Part shown: positions 1-9,500 of the stretch, piece by piece
How positions within the stretch are numbered: the stretch's first letter is position 1
Layout of the letters: every line of letters starts with the position of its first letter
DNA from: Methanosarcina sp. UBA289
GTDB taxonomy: Archaea; Halobacteriota; Methanosarcinia; Methanosarcinales; Methanosarcinaceae
Length of the DNA: 64,000 nt
Assembly (NCBI GenBank): GCA_002496565.1
Contig: DAKJ01000016.1
Location: 62,001 to 126,000 of the forward strand
Direction: 5' to 3'
The notes under the pieces: model-generated
Told to the model about the DNA's origin: nothing
What the model saw: only the letters and a program-made list of their open reading frames with translations
Databases searched by the model: none
Translations under genes and position numbers: made by a program

Positions 1-239
1 TTCCTAAACTTATTTAAAATAAATTATATCAAAAATTGGTTCTGAACAAATAATATCTTCGTATAAAATGTTTTTTTAATGAACAACATTTAAATATTTA
101 TTATTTTATTATTAAATGACTTATTCTAAAGATATAAGGTTACACTTATTCATAAAAACCAAAGCGTATTAAAAGCAATATTTTACCATAAAATTGCTGC
201 TATTCCTTTGATTTGGAGATCGCTTTTCAAACAAATAAC
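1..239. other. AT-rich leading segment without a recognisable gene
   Basis: This stretch is very AT-rich and has stops in all frames. No coding sequence, tRNA or strong hairpin was recognised. It precedes a decayed gene and may contain its eroded 5' end. Confidence 0.5.
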
Positions 240-857
240 TAATATAAAAGTCAAAAATAGCTATCTTTTTAGATTATGCTGCTATTATTCAATTATCCAG
301 CTGTTCTCCTAAAATTACTTTTATAATTGCTTTATTTGAGCAATTATTGAGAACTCTATCTATCAAGATCTGGTTATGGATGGGCATTGTTTATCACTGG
401 TCATTTTTTGCATCCATTAACCCTGTTGCGCATATTTTTGGCGTTCTTTTTGTACTAAGGGATTAATATTCTTATTTGAAGGAATTGTTAGAAACAATCT
501 TGCATTTTCATTTGGAAAAGACTGGTATTCTGCTGTTGGTATAGTGCTAATGCTCTTGGTCCTATTGTATACCCAATTATGGGGCAGTTCCTGGGCCATA
601 ATTACCCCAACACTTCGATTTTTTGTTTACCATGCCCGATAACTATCTTCACAATCGGTGCCTTTTTGCTGGCTAATAGACCTCCAAAGTATGTAGCTGT
701 AATCCCTCTGTTATGGTCAGTTATAGGTTTTTCGGCCTCAATATCCTTAGGTGTAGAAGAAGATGTCTCTTTACTCATAGCTGGTCTGATTGGAATGGGT
801 GCTATCATCATCAAACGTGTGAAGGTAACTCAGAAAACAGGCCAGATAAGCCAATAA
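240..857 (+). pseudogene. Decayed DUF6064-family membrane protein gene
   Basis: Three reading frames together spell one DUF6064-like membrane protein. Frame one (about 341-465) reads WLWMGIVYHWSFFASINP and ends in a stop. Frame two (about 466-600) continues with GLIFLFEGIVRNNLAFSFG. Frame three (579-857) carries the family C-terminus, with GHNYPNT, CPITIFTIGAFLLA and an LGVEEDVSLLIAG end. At least two frameshifts separate the blocks and no good start is left, so it is a pseudogene. The family is a small uncharacterised polytopic membrane protein. The last 92 codons form an open frame that could be miscalled as a gene. Confidence 0.6.
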
Positions 858-1705
858 TTTTGGAGGAAATTCTGCATTTTTCTGACCTGCCCTCTAACAT
901 TTTCTGACTTATTGCTCTCTGATAGCTTCTAACTTGTCTTCCTGCGTGAATTAACTGGATCAGAGATAATAGTATCAGGCGGGATTTTCTGGCTCAACTT
1001 ATTTAATTAATTCACCCTTATATACTGAATACTAGATGTCCGCCGACTTTTACCTGTATATTAAAAAACCAAAAGAGGTTCTGGATACTTGAGTCTTTAC
1101 TCAAGCCTGTATGCTGATTAACAATTCGATTTTTATTCATCTGCTATTATGAAAGTTGATTCTGAACTCATTTATTCCATAACCTATAGGAATATAGGTT
1201 TTATGACCGATAACCTAATATTCAACGTAAAAAATTGTAAGAAACGCATAGGCAGAATTTACAGATCTTTTGATACATTGTCGAATAGACCTAATAATCA
1301 GTATCTTTGAAGTGCAGATTTATAAATAGTCCATCATTATTAAGTTGTTAATATTTCCTAATGGAACTTCCAGCCTAACAGTTTCTTATTTTTCATTTAC
1401 TCAAGCAGTGTGTTCTATCATTACTGAAGTCCGGAATAAAAAATTGAAAACAAAACCGAGTGTATTGTTGGAAACATTAACCAATTAAAAAGGACAGCTA
1501 AAGTATCCTTGTTACTAAACCCAGAATCAAAGATATCTTTGAGGCTTTTCTAAGGAATATAACTTATCATTTTTAATTTTTTTGTATCCCAAGTTCTATA
1601 TTCTATTAATATTAATTACCACCTCGAATATTATATTTAGAACTGGCAAGTTATGGACGCTTTTAAACTCAAAGCGCTTGTCTGATTTACTGGAGATAAA
1701 ACTGG
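858..1705. other. Long intergenic region upstream of the P-type ATPase
   Basis: About 850 bp with no convincing coding sequence on either strand. Many short AT-rich tracts occur, including an AATATTATATTTA tract near 1630 that could be a TATA box for the ATPase. The rest may be worn-down gene remains, but nothing is identifiable. Confidence 0.4.
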
Positions 1706-4363
1706 ATGTATTATGATGAAGCCGCAGATGCGGTTCTAAAAACCCTGAACACGTCCGAAAGCGGGCTAAGCTCGGCAGAAGCGGAAAAACGGCTTGAAAA
1801 ATACGGAAAAAACGAACTTCAAGAAGGAGAAAAGACTTCGGTTATAAAACTTTTTCTTTCCCAGTTCAAGAGTTTCCTTATTATAATTTTGATTGCTGCA
1901 GCACTGGTTTCCGCTTTCCTTGGAGAGCTTGTCGATGCTTTTGTGATCATGTTTACTGTGATCCTTGCCGGCGTGCTCGGTTTTGTTCAGGAGTACAGGG
2001 CAGAAGAGTCGATCAAACTTTTGAAATCATTGACCAGCCCCGAAGCCCTAATTATAAGGGACGGAAAAGAAGTAAAAGTTCTTTCTTCCCTACTTGTTCC
2101 GGGCGATGTTTTGATTTTGCAAGCAGGAGACCGGATTCCTGCGGATGCAAGATTGCTTGAGGCTCTCTCTCTGAAAGTAGACGAATCCTCCCTTACCGGA
2201 GAATCCGTTCCTGTAGAAAAGAGCACAAATATTTTTCCTCCCGAAACCCCACAGCCTGACAGGAAAAACATGGTTTATACCGGAACCTCAGTCACTTACG
2301 GCAGGGGAAAGGCCGTTATTACGGCAACAGGTATGAGTACTGCTTTTGGGAAGCTGGCCGGGCTTCTGGGAGAAATCGAAAGGGAGAGAACCCCCCTTCA
2401 GGAGAAACTTGATCAGTTCGGGCGCTGGCTCGGGACTGCAACCCTTATAGTTGTGGCTTTTGTGGCTATACTTGGGATCTTCCAAGGCTTCGATCCTTTC
2501 GAAATGTTCCTATGGGGAGTTGCCCTTGCTGTTGCTGCAATTCCGGAAGCTCTCCCGGCAGTTGTGACAGTCGGGCTTGCTCTCGGAGTCCGAAGAATGG
2601 TAAAAAGGCATGCCCTTGTAAGAAAACTGCCATCAGTCGAAACGCTTGGCTCCACCAACATTATCTGTACCGACAAGACCGGGACGCTTACACAGAACAA
2701 GATGATTGTTGAGAAGGTGTACGCAAACGGAACTCTCTTTACTGTTACAGGTGAAGGATACAAGCCCACAGGAGATTTCTTCAAGGGAGACAGTCCCGTT
2801 TCTAAGGATGTACACCTTCACAGGCTGCTGGTTACAGGAGCCCTTTGTAACGATGCAGGGCTGGCTGAGGAAGAAGGTAAATGGGATATTATAGGCGACC
2901 CTACCGAAGGAGCTCTCGTAGTCGCCGCAGCTAAAGGAGGTCTCTGGAAAAACGCACTTGAGGAGAAACACGAGCGTAAAGGGGAAGTTCCCTTCTCTTC
3001 CGAAAGGAAAATGATGACTACTCTGCATACATCTGAAGATGGACTGTATGCGCACTCAAAAGGAGCTCCTGAGGTTATCCTTGCCTCCTGTACGAAAATT
3101 CTCCTTGAAGGACGTGAGGAAGAGTTAACCCCGGAAAGGAAACAGGAAATCCTGAATGTCGTAAACGACCTGGCAAACCAAACCCTCAGGGTTATGGGGT
3201 TTGCCTACCGTAAGGTTCCGGAAGACATCCTGCCTGAAGAAGCTGAGAAAGAGATGGTTTTCTCAGGGCTTACAGGTATGCGCGATCCTCCAAGAGAGGA
3301 GGTAAAGGTTGCAATTGCTACCTGTACCAGCGCAGGAGTTCGAACCATAATGATTACAGGCGACCACAAGACCACGGCTTTTGCGATCGCAAGGGAACTT
3401 GGGATTTACCGGGAAGGAGACCTTGTTCTTACAGGCACCGAACTTGAAGCCCTTAGCGACAGAGAATTTGAAGAGATCGTGGAGAAAGTCTCGGTCTATG
3501 CAAGGGTTTATCCCGAGCATAAGCTGAGGGTGGTTGAAGCTCTCAAGAAAAAAGGCTATATCGTTGCAATGACCGGAGACGGAGTAAACGATGCTCCTGC
3601 CTTAAAAGCCGCAGATATGGGCATTGCGATGGGTATTACAGGCACGGATGTCAGCAAGGAAGCGTCAAGCATGATCCTGACCGACGATAACTTTGCGTCC
3701 ATCGTGTCAGCCGTTGAAGAGGGCCGGAATATCCTGAAAAACATTAAAAACTTTATTGCCTATGGTCTTACCTGTCATATAGGTCTGGTTCTCATCGTCC
3801 TTGTTGGAGTGCTTGCCTGGCAGACCCTGCCTGTTATTGCAGTCCAGATTCTCTGGATTAACCTTATTACGGACGGTCTGCCTCCAATGGCGCTTTCTCT
3901 GGAAGCTCCTGACAGAGGACTTATGAAGCAGAAACCAACTAAGGCAACAGAAGGGCTGGTTTCCAAGAGAATGCTTATAGCAAGCCTTGGACTAGGACTT
4001 TTGATTGCAATCCAGTCTCTCTGGGTCCTTCACGAGTCTCTCAACAACGGGGTGCCCCTTCCAAAAATCCAGACTATGATCTTTACCCTGGTGGTTATTT
4101 CCCTGATGTTCAACGCCTTTAACTGGCGTTCGGAGAGGTATTCGGTCTTCTCTTTGGGAATCTTTACCAACAAATCCCTTATTTATGCCGTATTGAGCAC
4201 AGTAATCCTGCAGCTTGCTGCAATTTACTTGCCTATTATGCAGATCGCTTTCCAGACTGTTCCCCTCTCGCTTTCCGACTGGGCAATGATAATTCCACTG
4301 GCTTCGACTACACTTATAGTCATGGAGTTTGTTAAGTATCTGGAATGGAGAACGCACAGGTAA
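1706..4363 (+). CDS. P2-type cation-transporting ATPase (Ca2+-ATPase-like)
   Basis: An 885-residue P-type ATPase that probably pumps a divalent cation, most likely Ca2+, across the cytoplasmic membrane at the cost of ATP. An N-terminal cation-ATPase domain precedes the actuator TGES (residues 164-167) and the phosphorylation motif DKTGTLT with Asp323. TGDHKTTAFAIA and TGDGVNDAPALKAADMG form the nucleotide-binding and hinge motifs. Helix M4 reads VAAIPEALP and M6 reads ILWINLITDGLPP, which keep the site-II ligands Glu, Asn and Asp. M5 reads LTCHIGLVL and lacks the Asn/Glu pair of SERCA site I, so I infer one ion per cycle, as in PMCA pumps. GGAG lies 10 bases before the ATG. The gene stands alone, with a terminator hairpin after it. 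Confidence 0.93.
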   Translation: MYYDEAADAVLKTLNTSESGLSSAEAEKRLEKYGKNELQEGEKTSVIKLFLSQFKSFLIIILIAAALVSAFLGELVDAFVIMFTVILAGVLGFVQEYRAEESIKLLKSLTSPEALIIRDGKEVKVLSSLLVPGDVLILQAGDRIPADARLLEALSLKVDESSLTGESVPVEKSTNIFPPETPQPDRKNMVYTGTSVTYGRGKAVITATGMSTAFGKLAGLLGEIERERTPLQEKLDQFGRWLGTATLIVVAFVAILGIFQGFDPFEMFLWGVALAVAAIPEALPAVVTVGLALGVRRMVKRHALVRKLPSVETLGSTNIICTDKTGTLTQNKMIVEKVYANGTLFTVTGEGYKPTGDFFKGDSPVSKDVHLHRLLVTGALCNDAGLAEEEGKWDIIGDPTEGALVVAAAKGGLWKNALEEKHERKGEVPFSSERKMMTTLHTSEDGLYAHSKGAPEVILASCTKILLEGREEELTPERKQEILNVVNDLANQTLRVMGFAYRKVPEDILPEEAEKEMVFSGLTGMRDPPREEVKVAIATCTSAGVRTIMITGDHKTTAFAIARELGIYREGDLVLTGTELEALSDREFEEIVEKVSVYARVYPEHKLRVVEALKKKGYIVAMTGDGVNDAPALKAADMGIAMGITGTDVSKEASSMILTDDNFASIVSAVEEGRNILKNIKNFIAYGLTCHIGLVLIVLVGVLAWQTLPVIAVQILWINLITDGLPPMALSLEAPDRGLMKQKPTKATEGLVSKRMLIASLGLGLLIAIQSLWVLHESLNNGVPLPKIQTMIFTLVVISLMFNAFNWRSERYSVFSLGIFTNKSLIYAVLSTVILQLAAIYLPIMQIAFQTVPLSLSDWAMIIPLASTTLIVMEFVKYLEWRTHR

Positions 4364-4374
4364 AGTAAGGAAAT

Positions 4375-4398
4375 AGGGTTTGCTTTTAAGCATACCCT
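4375..4398 (+). terminator. Hairpin terminator after the P-type ATPase
   Basis: An inverted repeat, AGGGTTTGCTT / AAGCATACCCT with one T-T mismatch, starts 12 bases after the ATPase stop. It is followed by a T-rich tract. This fits a transcription terminator. Confidence 0.6.
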
Positions 4399-4544
4399 TT
4401 TCTATTTTTCATTATAAATTTTCAGAAATTGAAGGCTTTTTAGGAGCAATAAGGGTTAATCCCCGCCTTTTCAAAGGTGTGATACAGCCCGTCAACTTTC
4501 AACATAGTAACTTTTATTTAGGTAAAAATGCGTATATATTCGTT

Positions 4545-5667
4545 ATGCCTAAAGTTAATCATTATAGAATCTACCCAACAAAATCTCAAGTGACAAAGTT
4601 AAATGAAACTTTGGAATTGTGTAGATGGGTCTATAATGAAACTTTGGCACTCAGAAAAAATGCTTGGGAAACGGAACAAAAGAGAATCAGCTATTATGAT
4701 TCTAAGAAAATGATTCCTATCTGGAAAAAAGATAAACTAGAACTGAAAAATGTTCATTCTCACACTCTTCAAGATGTAACTATGCGTGTTGATCTTGCTT
4801 TTCAAGCTTTTTTTCCGTAGAGTAAAAGCAGGGGAAAAACCAGGATATCCAAGATTCAAAGGTAAAGGTTGGTATGACAGTATTACTTACCTGCAATCAG
4901 GGTTTTCCTTAAACAGTAATATATTGGGTCTCTCCAAAATTGGAGATATAAAAATCAAGTTACATAGACCATTTGAAGGAAACATTAAACGTTTAACTGT
5001 AAAAAGAACTTCAACCGGAAAATGGTTTGTATCAATTCTTACTGATTTTGATTATTATACCCCTCTTAAACATTCTGATAAATCAGTAGGTATTGATGTA
5101 GGTATTCTTTCATTTGCTACCTTATCAAACGGAACTTATATTCCAAATCCTCGATTCTACATTCAAGAAGAAAAAGCTCTGGCTAAAGCTAATAGAAGAT
5201 TTTCAAAGACAGAAATGGGTACTCTTGAAAGAAAGAAATGCCTTAAAACATTATGTAGAGTCCATGAAAGAATCGCTAACAAAAGAGAAAATTTTACTCA
5301 AAAACTCAGTAAAAATCTTGTAGATCATTACGGCATAATCTGTTTTGAAGATCTTAACATTAAGAACATGTCAAGAAATCACAATCTTGCTAAACATATC
5401 CTTGATGCTGCTTGGAGTAAACTCGTAACTTATACTTCCTACAAAGCTGAAAATGCTGGTAGAAAAGTAGTTCTTGTTGATCCTAAGAATACATCAAAGA
5501 TGTGTTCAAATTGTGGAATGTTGGTAGAAAAAGACCTGTCAGAAAGAACTCATAATTGCCCTTTCTGTGGCTTATCTATTGACCGTGACCTTAATGCTTC
5601 TATTAATATTCTCAGATTGGGACTACAATCTGGCCGTAAAACCGGAAGATGCCCCTCACTTCAGTGA
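4545..5667 (+). pseudogene. tnpB: tnpB, RNA-guided nuclease gene with one frameshift
   Basis: The N-terminal part (ATG at 4545) reads MPKVNHYRIYPTKSQ and runs to a stop at 4820. The rest continues in the next frame from FFRRVKAGEKPGYPRFKGKG. The change of frame sits in a run of seven T followed by CC (about 4804-4812); removing one base restores a normal protein of about 373 residues. All RuvC acidic residues are visible: Asp in GIDVG, Glu in CFEDLN and Asp in DRDLNAS. The CSNCG...CPFCG zinc finger is also intact. TnpB is a guide-RNA-directed DNA nuclease whose guide is read from the element's right end. The lesion is recent, a sequencing error, or a site of ribosomal slippage; I favour the first two. 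Confidence 0.8.
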
Positions 5668-5671
5668 GGGG
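5652..5671 (+). ncRNA. Right-end hairpin of the TnpB element (candidate 3' part of the omega RNA)
   Basis: CCCCTCAC and GTGAGGGG form a perfect 8-bp stem with loop TTCA. The tnpB stop codon TGA lies inside the 3' arm. In IS200/IS605 elements such a hairpin marks the right end and lies in the scaffold of the TnpB guide RNA. The bases just after the element would then act as the guide. The structure is seen; the RNA role is inferred from the family. Confidence 0.55.
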
Positions 5672-5922
5672 AGTAGTCACATTTGTTTTAACTTACAGAT
5701 ACTTGCTCGTTTGATCACAAACGCTCGCTCGTTTGATCCGCGTTGATTTTTCTGGATTTGATGGCTGAATCATTTTGGTTCCTGATTATAAAGCCGGAGT
5801 AACTGAACCTTAAACTTGAAAGCCTGACTAACTAAGCCCTTAAACTTGAAAATGTGGAACATAGCTAAATGACATTAAATAAAATGCCCCTCTAATCATT
5901 TATAGGACAAAAAACAATAAGT

Positions 5923-6789
5923 ATGAACATTATGACCCCAATATACAGGGAAAATCCCACTTGCCCGGAATTTATCATAGGCATCGAGCCGCCAGCCAAC
6001 AGGACGGAAAAAGCGCTCTGGTTTATTTTCCGGGGCCGCGAGATTCTCCTAAAGCTTAATAAAAACCCCGGAGCAATTCCTAAACTGCTGGACTTTGGAG
6101 AGCTTGGGCTTTTGGGAATTCGGGAACAATATCTAGGAACCCTTGAGGGAACTCACTGTTATTCAGTTGAACTTTCTGAAGACGTACAGGCGCCTGAGGG
6201 AATGAGGTTTGTGGATCTCAGACAGGCGTATTCGGAGATAAATGAGAAGTGCTTTGCACTTGTGAATAAAGCAGTCCAGATTATGGAGTGGGACAGGACG
6301 AACCAGTTTTGCAGCCGCTGTGGGATAAAAACCCTGCAAATGCCCGGAGAAAGGGGAAAAGAGTGTCCTGACTGCGGGGAGCTTTTCTATCCGAGGATCT
6401 CACCTGCCGTGATCGTACTTATCCGGAAAGGGCATGAGATTTTACTTGCAAGGTCACCTAATTTCCCGCCAAGCATGTATGGTTTGATAGCCGGTTTCGT
6501 TGAGCCAGGGGAATCAGCTGAAGCTGCGGTAGTCAGGGAAATCAGGGAAGAAGTGGGAATTAAGGTCAAAAATATCAATTATTTCGGAACACAGGCCTGG
6601 CCGTTTCCTAATTCTCTGATGATCGGGTTTACTGCAGAGTACGATTCAGGGGAGATCCAGCCAGATGGGTTTGAAATCGAGGATGCAAGATGGTTTTCGG
6701 TTGAAAATCTTCCTGATTTGCCTGGAAAAATTAGTATTGCGAGAAAACTGATTGACCATTTCCTTAAAGAAGAAGGGATTGAAGTTTAA
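5923..6789 (+). CDS. nudC: NADH pyrophosphatase / NAD-cap hydrolase NudC
   Basis: A 288-residue Nudix hydrolase of the NudC type, which splits NADH to NMNH and AMP and in bacteria removes NAD caps from RNA. A variable N-terminal domain is followed by a zinc ribbon with Cys130, Cys133, Cys148 and Cys151. The Nudix box spans residues 191-213, GFVEPGES...REIREEVGI. The NudC-specific element after the box reads TQAWPFPNSLM, close to the canonical SQPWPFPxS. It stands alone, 250 bp after the TnpB element. The start is the first ATG of the frame; no strong Shine-Dalgarno is seen. Confidence 0.92.
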   Translation: MNIMTPIYRENPTCPEFIIGIEPPANRTEKALWFIFRGREILLKLNKNPGAIPKLLDFGELGLLGIREQYLGTLEGTHCYSVELSEDVQAPEGMRFVDLRQAYSEINEKCFALVNKAVQIMEWDRTNQFCSRCGIKTLQMPGERGKECPDCGELFYPRISPAVIVLIRKGHEILLARSPNFPPSMYGLIAGFVEPGESAEAAVVREIREEVGIKVKNINYFGTQAWPFPNSLMIGFTAEYDSGEIQPDGFEIEDARWFSVENLPDLPGKISIARKLIDHFLKEEGIEV

Positions 6790-6840
6790 AGCCGGATTGA
6801 TAATTCAATTCAGAATTTTATTCTTCCCGGTGCACCTTTT

Positions 6841-7086
6841 TTAATTCTTTTTATCATTCTCAGTATCATTATTAGGATGTCCATCGGACTTGCCATGTGC
6901 CCGGTTTTTTTCGATCCATAACCTGAGAAGGAACATTGCAATTCCAATTGTCATCACAGAGCTTATTGAAGTAGAAACCATATCCCCATACTTGGAAGGA
7001 TAAAAGTTATTGCGGAAATCAACTCTGTGATAGTAGTTTTTAACCGTATACTTTTGGGATAGGCTCATTATAAAGAAAAAATCCAT
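6841..7086 (-). CDS. Small single-pass membrane protein, unknown function
   Basis: An 81-residue protein with one membrane segment (about residues 40-56, ISSVMTIGIAMFLLRLW) and a charged tail rich in Asn, Asp and Lys. I do not recognise the family. A second possible start is Met7. It is the last of three minus-strand genes encoding membrane-associated proteins, 15 bp after a 26-residue hydrophobic peptide, so the three probably form an operon. Confidence 0.55.
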   Translation of the reverse strand: MDFFFIMSLSQKYTVKNYYHRVDFRNNFYPSKYGDMVSTSISSVMTIGIAMFLLRLWIEKNRAHGKSDGHPNNDTENDKKN

Positions 7087-7101
7087 GCTATCAATTGTTT
7101 T

Positions 7102-7182
7102 TTAATATCCCTTAATTGCTTTCACAACTGCTGTTAATGATATTATTATGATTGTTATTACTAATACTGTTTTGATGGTCAT
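7102..7182 (-). CDS. 26-residue hydrophobic peptide (unannotated small ORF)
   Basis: ATG at 7182 reading leftward encodes MTIKTVLVITIIIISLTAVV followed by KAIKGY and a stop: a single membrane helix with a basic tail. A GGAG Shine-Dalgarno lies seven bases before the ATG, better than those of its neighbours. It sits between two minus-strand genes for membrane-associated proteins with short gaps on both sides. Its function is unknown; size and hydrophobicity fit a small membrane-complex subunit or a toxin-like peptide. Confidence 0.5.
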   Translation of the reverse strand: MTIKTVLVITIIIISLTAVVKAIKGY

Positions 7183-7214
7183 CCAATATCTCCAAACTCA
7201 TTGAATAAAACAAG

Positions 7215-7984
7215 TTAGAAATATGTTCCAATTGTGGTATTCTTTTTTAATTCTCTAGACTCGGCAGCAACCACATCCAGTTTATTTTTATAAGTGCCTT
7301 TATCTCCATCGCGTTCAGTAGCATCGGGATAAACTTCAAGGCTAATATCAAATTTTATGGCCTTATTGTTGATATTATCACTCATTTCAATATAAGTTTC
7401 ATATGTGGTTACTCGGGAAATTAATCGAAAGTGTTGATATTCTTCTCCTACTAATGATACTTCACTTGCAATCGGATATAAAATAGGACTGTTTTCATTA
7501 ATAGGGTCTTCATTGTTCATCTGCTCCAATACTACAATCTTTGAAAAGGAAATATCTGCAAGAACAGATTCGTTTGTCCTGAATTCTAGCATTAGACCAT
7601 GTTTGGTATTTACAATAGAAGTGTCCAGTTTCCATTGAGTGATTTGTTGTCGAGTGACTCAGTAGTATTTTCAAAATATATTCCTCTTATGTACTTCTCT
7701 GGCGTGTGGAAAACACGCTCTTGTAGGAGACTTTTGAAAAAAGATGGTTCTTCCTGAGAAGGTGTGAGTGCAAAAACTCCTTCTTTTGTTGCAGGAATTG
7801 GAACTAAAATTTTAGTTGTTCCCAAGACTTCAATTCCTGAAAGACCACTTATTTTAACAGTATATTCGTAATGTGGCCTTAATTCGTCAGCCCTCCAGTC
7901 TCTTAGATTCATTTCAACAACATATAGCCCACTTAATACTATCAATAGGAGTATTAAAAAGAAATAAGTAATTATTTTTTTCAC
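7215..7984 (-). pseudogene. Membrane-anchored secreted protein gene broken by one frameshift
   Basis: Two abutting minus-strand frames read as one protein of about 257 residues. The first (7984-7610, GTG start) begins with MKKIITYFFLILLLIVLSGL, a signal anchor, followed by an extracellular region with KISGLSGIEVLG. The second (to 7215) continues through VNTKHGLMLEFRTNESVLA to a C-terminus ending NTTIGTYF. The join lies near 7640, where the frame changes after NGNW; one missing base explains it. No domain is recognised. It may be a true lesion or a sequencing error. AAGGA lies ten bases before the GTG. Confidence 0.5.
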
Positions 7985-8592
7985 TGTTTCATCATCCTTA
8001 ATTGAAAAATGAGAAAATGAGAAGATTCACCTTCTCATGTATTTAACAAGGCCTATATTTTACTTGGTAGATTTCATAATTCTTAGGCAAGGCTATCTAA
8101 ACTTTGTAAATTATTAAAGTAAAGAACCATATGCTCATTGGGCATGAGAAGTTTAGTCTTGTCTTCCAGTTTGCCTGAACTTTGCACATATATTAAAAAA
8201 GCAATTACACTATATGAAAATTTTTAATTTTCTTATAAATATACTCACTTGAATTTAATATTTATTTGTCTTCGGTTAAGATATGAATCATTACAAATGT
8301 GTTATTTTGTCCCATCCGAACAGGTTAATGGTCAATTTGTATCTGAGTGGCATTATATCTCACATTCCGTAGTATTTTTTTGAAAATCAATATTTTTCAT
8401 GATAGCGTTTTTGGAACAGATGCAAATAAGATCGCTCCAGATAGGTTAGATTCTTTTAGAACAAACCAGCGATTTCCAGATGTTACTGATTATGACCTCG
8501 GGCTGAACTCACCTATCTCGTATGGAGTAGGCGAGAATCAAGAATATGAAATGAAATAGAGGTGAAAAGAATTCAACCTCATATTCTAAAAT
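7985..8592. other. Intergenic region with a dispersed repeat and a weak ORF
   Basis: About 600 AT-rich bases. An open frame of 70 codons on the plus strand (8347-8559, GTG start) lacks a Shine-Dalgarno and resembles no family I know. Its first part falls in a repeat that recurs near 25.95 kb, so I do not call it a gene. Confidence 0.35.
8361..8412 (+). repeat. Dispersed ~52-bp repeat, copy A
   Basis: The segment from CACATTCCGTAG to GATAGCGTTTTT matches 25953-26005 closely: the same T-run, the same AAAATCAAT core and the same ATGATAGCGTTTTT end, with one base difference in length. Both copies lie in non-coding DNA about 200 bp beyond the 3' end of a minus-strand gene (TetR here, the HEPN gene there). 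Confidence 0.6.
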
Positions 8593-9318
8593 TTAAGATT
8601 CTTCTTTCTTTTTCTTCTCAGATGCTACAGGCTCGGTTAAAAAGAATCCAAATGATGAAAAATCTTTGACATCCATTTTGTGAGATTTCTCACCGGAAGA
8701 GATAGCAGGAGTGATGAACCGGAAAAACTCACTGGCAAACTGCTCGTAGCTGAATCCCTCCGCCCCGATCACCAGTTTCCATTTAGTTTCCATTGACAGG
8801 ATACCCATGAAGGAGATCATAAGGTACATCGAGGTAAGAAATGGATCGAGATCGGCACGGATTGTACCATCATCGATACCCTCCTGGATCGCATCCCGCA
8901 GGAGCAGACGGCAGGTACCGTATCCTTTTCCAATCTCTGCGGTACACGGGTTCTCTTTGGAAAAACGCTCCGAACCGTAAAAATGGATCATCCGAAGATA
9001 ATCAGGGTATTCCTGTGCATATTGGTAATAGGCCTGACCCATCAGGGCTACCTTGACAATGCCCGGCACCTGTTTTTCCATGCATTCCATGTATTTTTCT
9101 TTAAGTATCCGGATACCGCGGAGTACAATAGTTGCGAAAAGTGTTTCCTTATTTTTAAAATATAAATAAATAGTAGCCTTATTCAGTTCGACCTCGCGGG
9201 CGATATCTTCCATGGAAACATCTTCATAACTTCGAGAAAAAAAGAGAAGCTCGGCTGCATCGATAATCTCTGTTTTTCGCTGTTCCTTTTCTCGTTGCCT
9301 TCTATCGGCGATTCCCAT
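8593..9318 (-). CDS. TetR/AcrR-family transcriptional regulator
   Basis: A 241-residue regulator. The N-terminal helix-turn-helix covers residues 14-60, with AAELLFFSRSYEDVSMEDIA and NKATIYLYFKNKETLF, a textbook TetR pattern. A helical ligand-binding domain follows and the tail is Lys/Glu-rich. It lies 180 bp from the EFR1 ferredoxin gene on the same strand, downstream of it. Tandem DNA repeats lie in front of each gene, so it probably represses itself and the EFR1 gene. The ligand is unknown; family members usually sense small hydrophobic or cationic compounds. Confidence 0.9.
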   Translation of the reverse strand: MGIADRRQREKEQRKTEIIDAAELLFFSRSYEDVSMEDIAREVELNKATIYLYFKNKETLFATIVLRGIRILKEKYMECMEKQVPGIVKVALMGQAYYQYAQEYPDYLRMIHFYGSERFSKENPCTAEIGKGYGTCRLLLRDAIQEGIDDGTIRADLDPFLTSMYLMISFMGILSMETKWKLVIGAEGFSYEQFASEFFRFITPAISSGEKSHKMDVKDFSSFGFFLTEPVASEKKKKEES

Positions 9319-9373
9319 AGTTTCACTTCACCTGATCCATAATTATAGGCTTGTATTAATATTATGACTGTTA

Positions 9374-9438
9374 ATTATATGATTTAATTATATGATTTAG
9401 TTGTATGATTTAGTTACATGATTTAATTATATAATTCA
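9374..9438. promoter_or_regulatory. Five 13-bp tandem repeats upstream of the TetR gene
   Basis: Five consecutive units of the ATTATATGATTTA type (9374, 9387, 9400, 9413, 9426) with one to four changes each. They start 56 bp upstream of the TetR start codon, in the promoter region. A regular array of 13-bp units suggests cooperative operator sites for TetR; binding is inferred. Confidence 0.55.
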
Positions 9439-9500
9439 AGGAATGAATGTACTCCAATTTTCCGCTTTTACCAATCAGGATAATATTCGGGATATATTCA

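Larger units (their letters stand above)
4500..5684 (+). mobile_element. Solo TnpB insertion element (IS200/IS605 superfamily, IS1341-like)
   Basis: The element carries only an OrfB/TnpB gene; no TnpA Y1 transposase is present. The right end is marked by a perfect 8-bp hairpin with a four-base loop at 5652-5671 that overlaps the tnpB stop codon, as is usual for right ends of this superfamily. The left end is uncertain; I place it in the AT-rich 4490-4540 stretch before the tnpB start. There is no terminal inverted repeat and no target duplication, as expected for this class. It lies between the ATPase terminator and nudC and interrupts no gene. Confidence 0.7.

Noticed and set aside
4500..5684. 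Programmed frameshifting in tnpB as the normal mode
   Set aside because: TnpB proteins are normally one frame; the T-run alone is not enough evidence.
8347..8559. 70-codon plus-strand ORF
   Set aside because: GTG start without Shine-Dalgarno; its first third is the dispersed DNA repeat also found near 25.95 kb; no family likeness.
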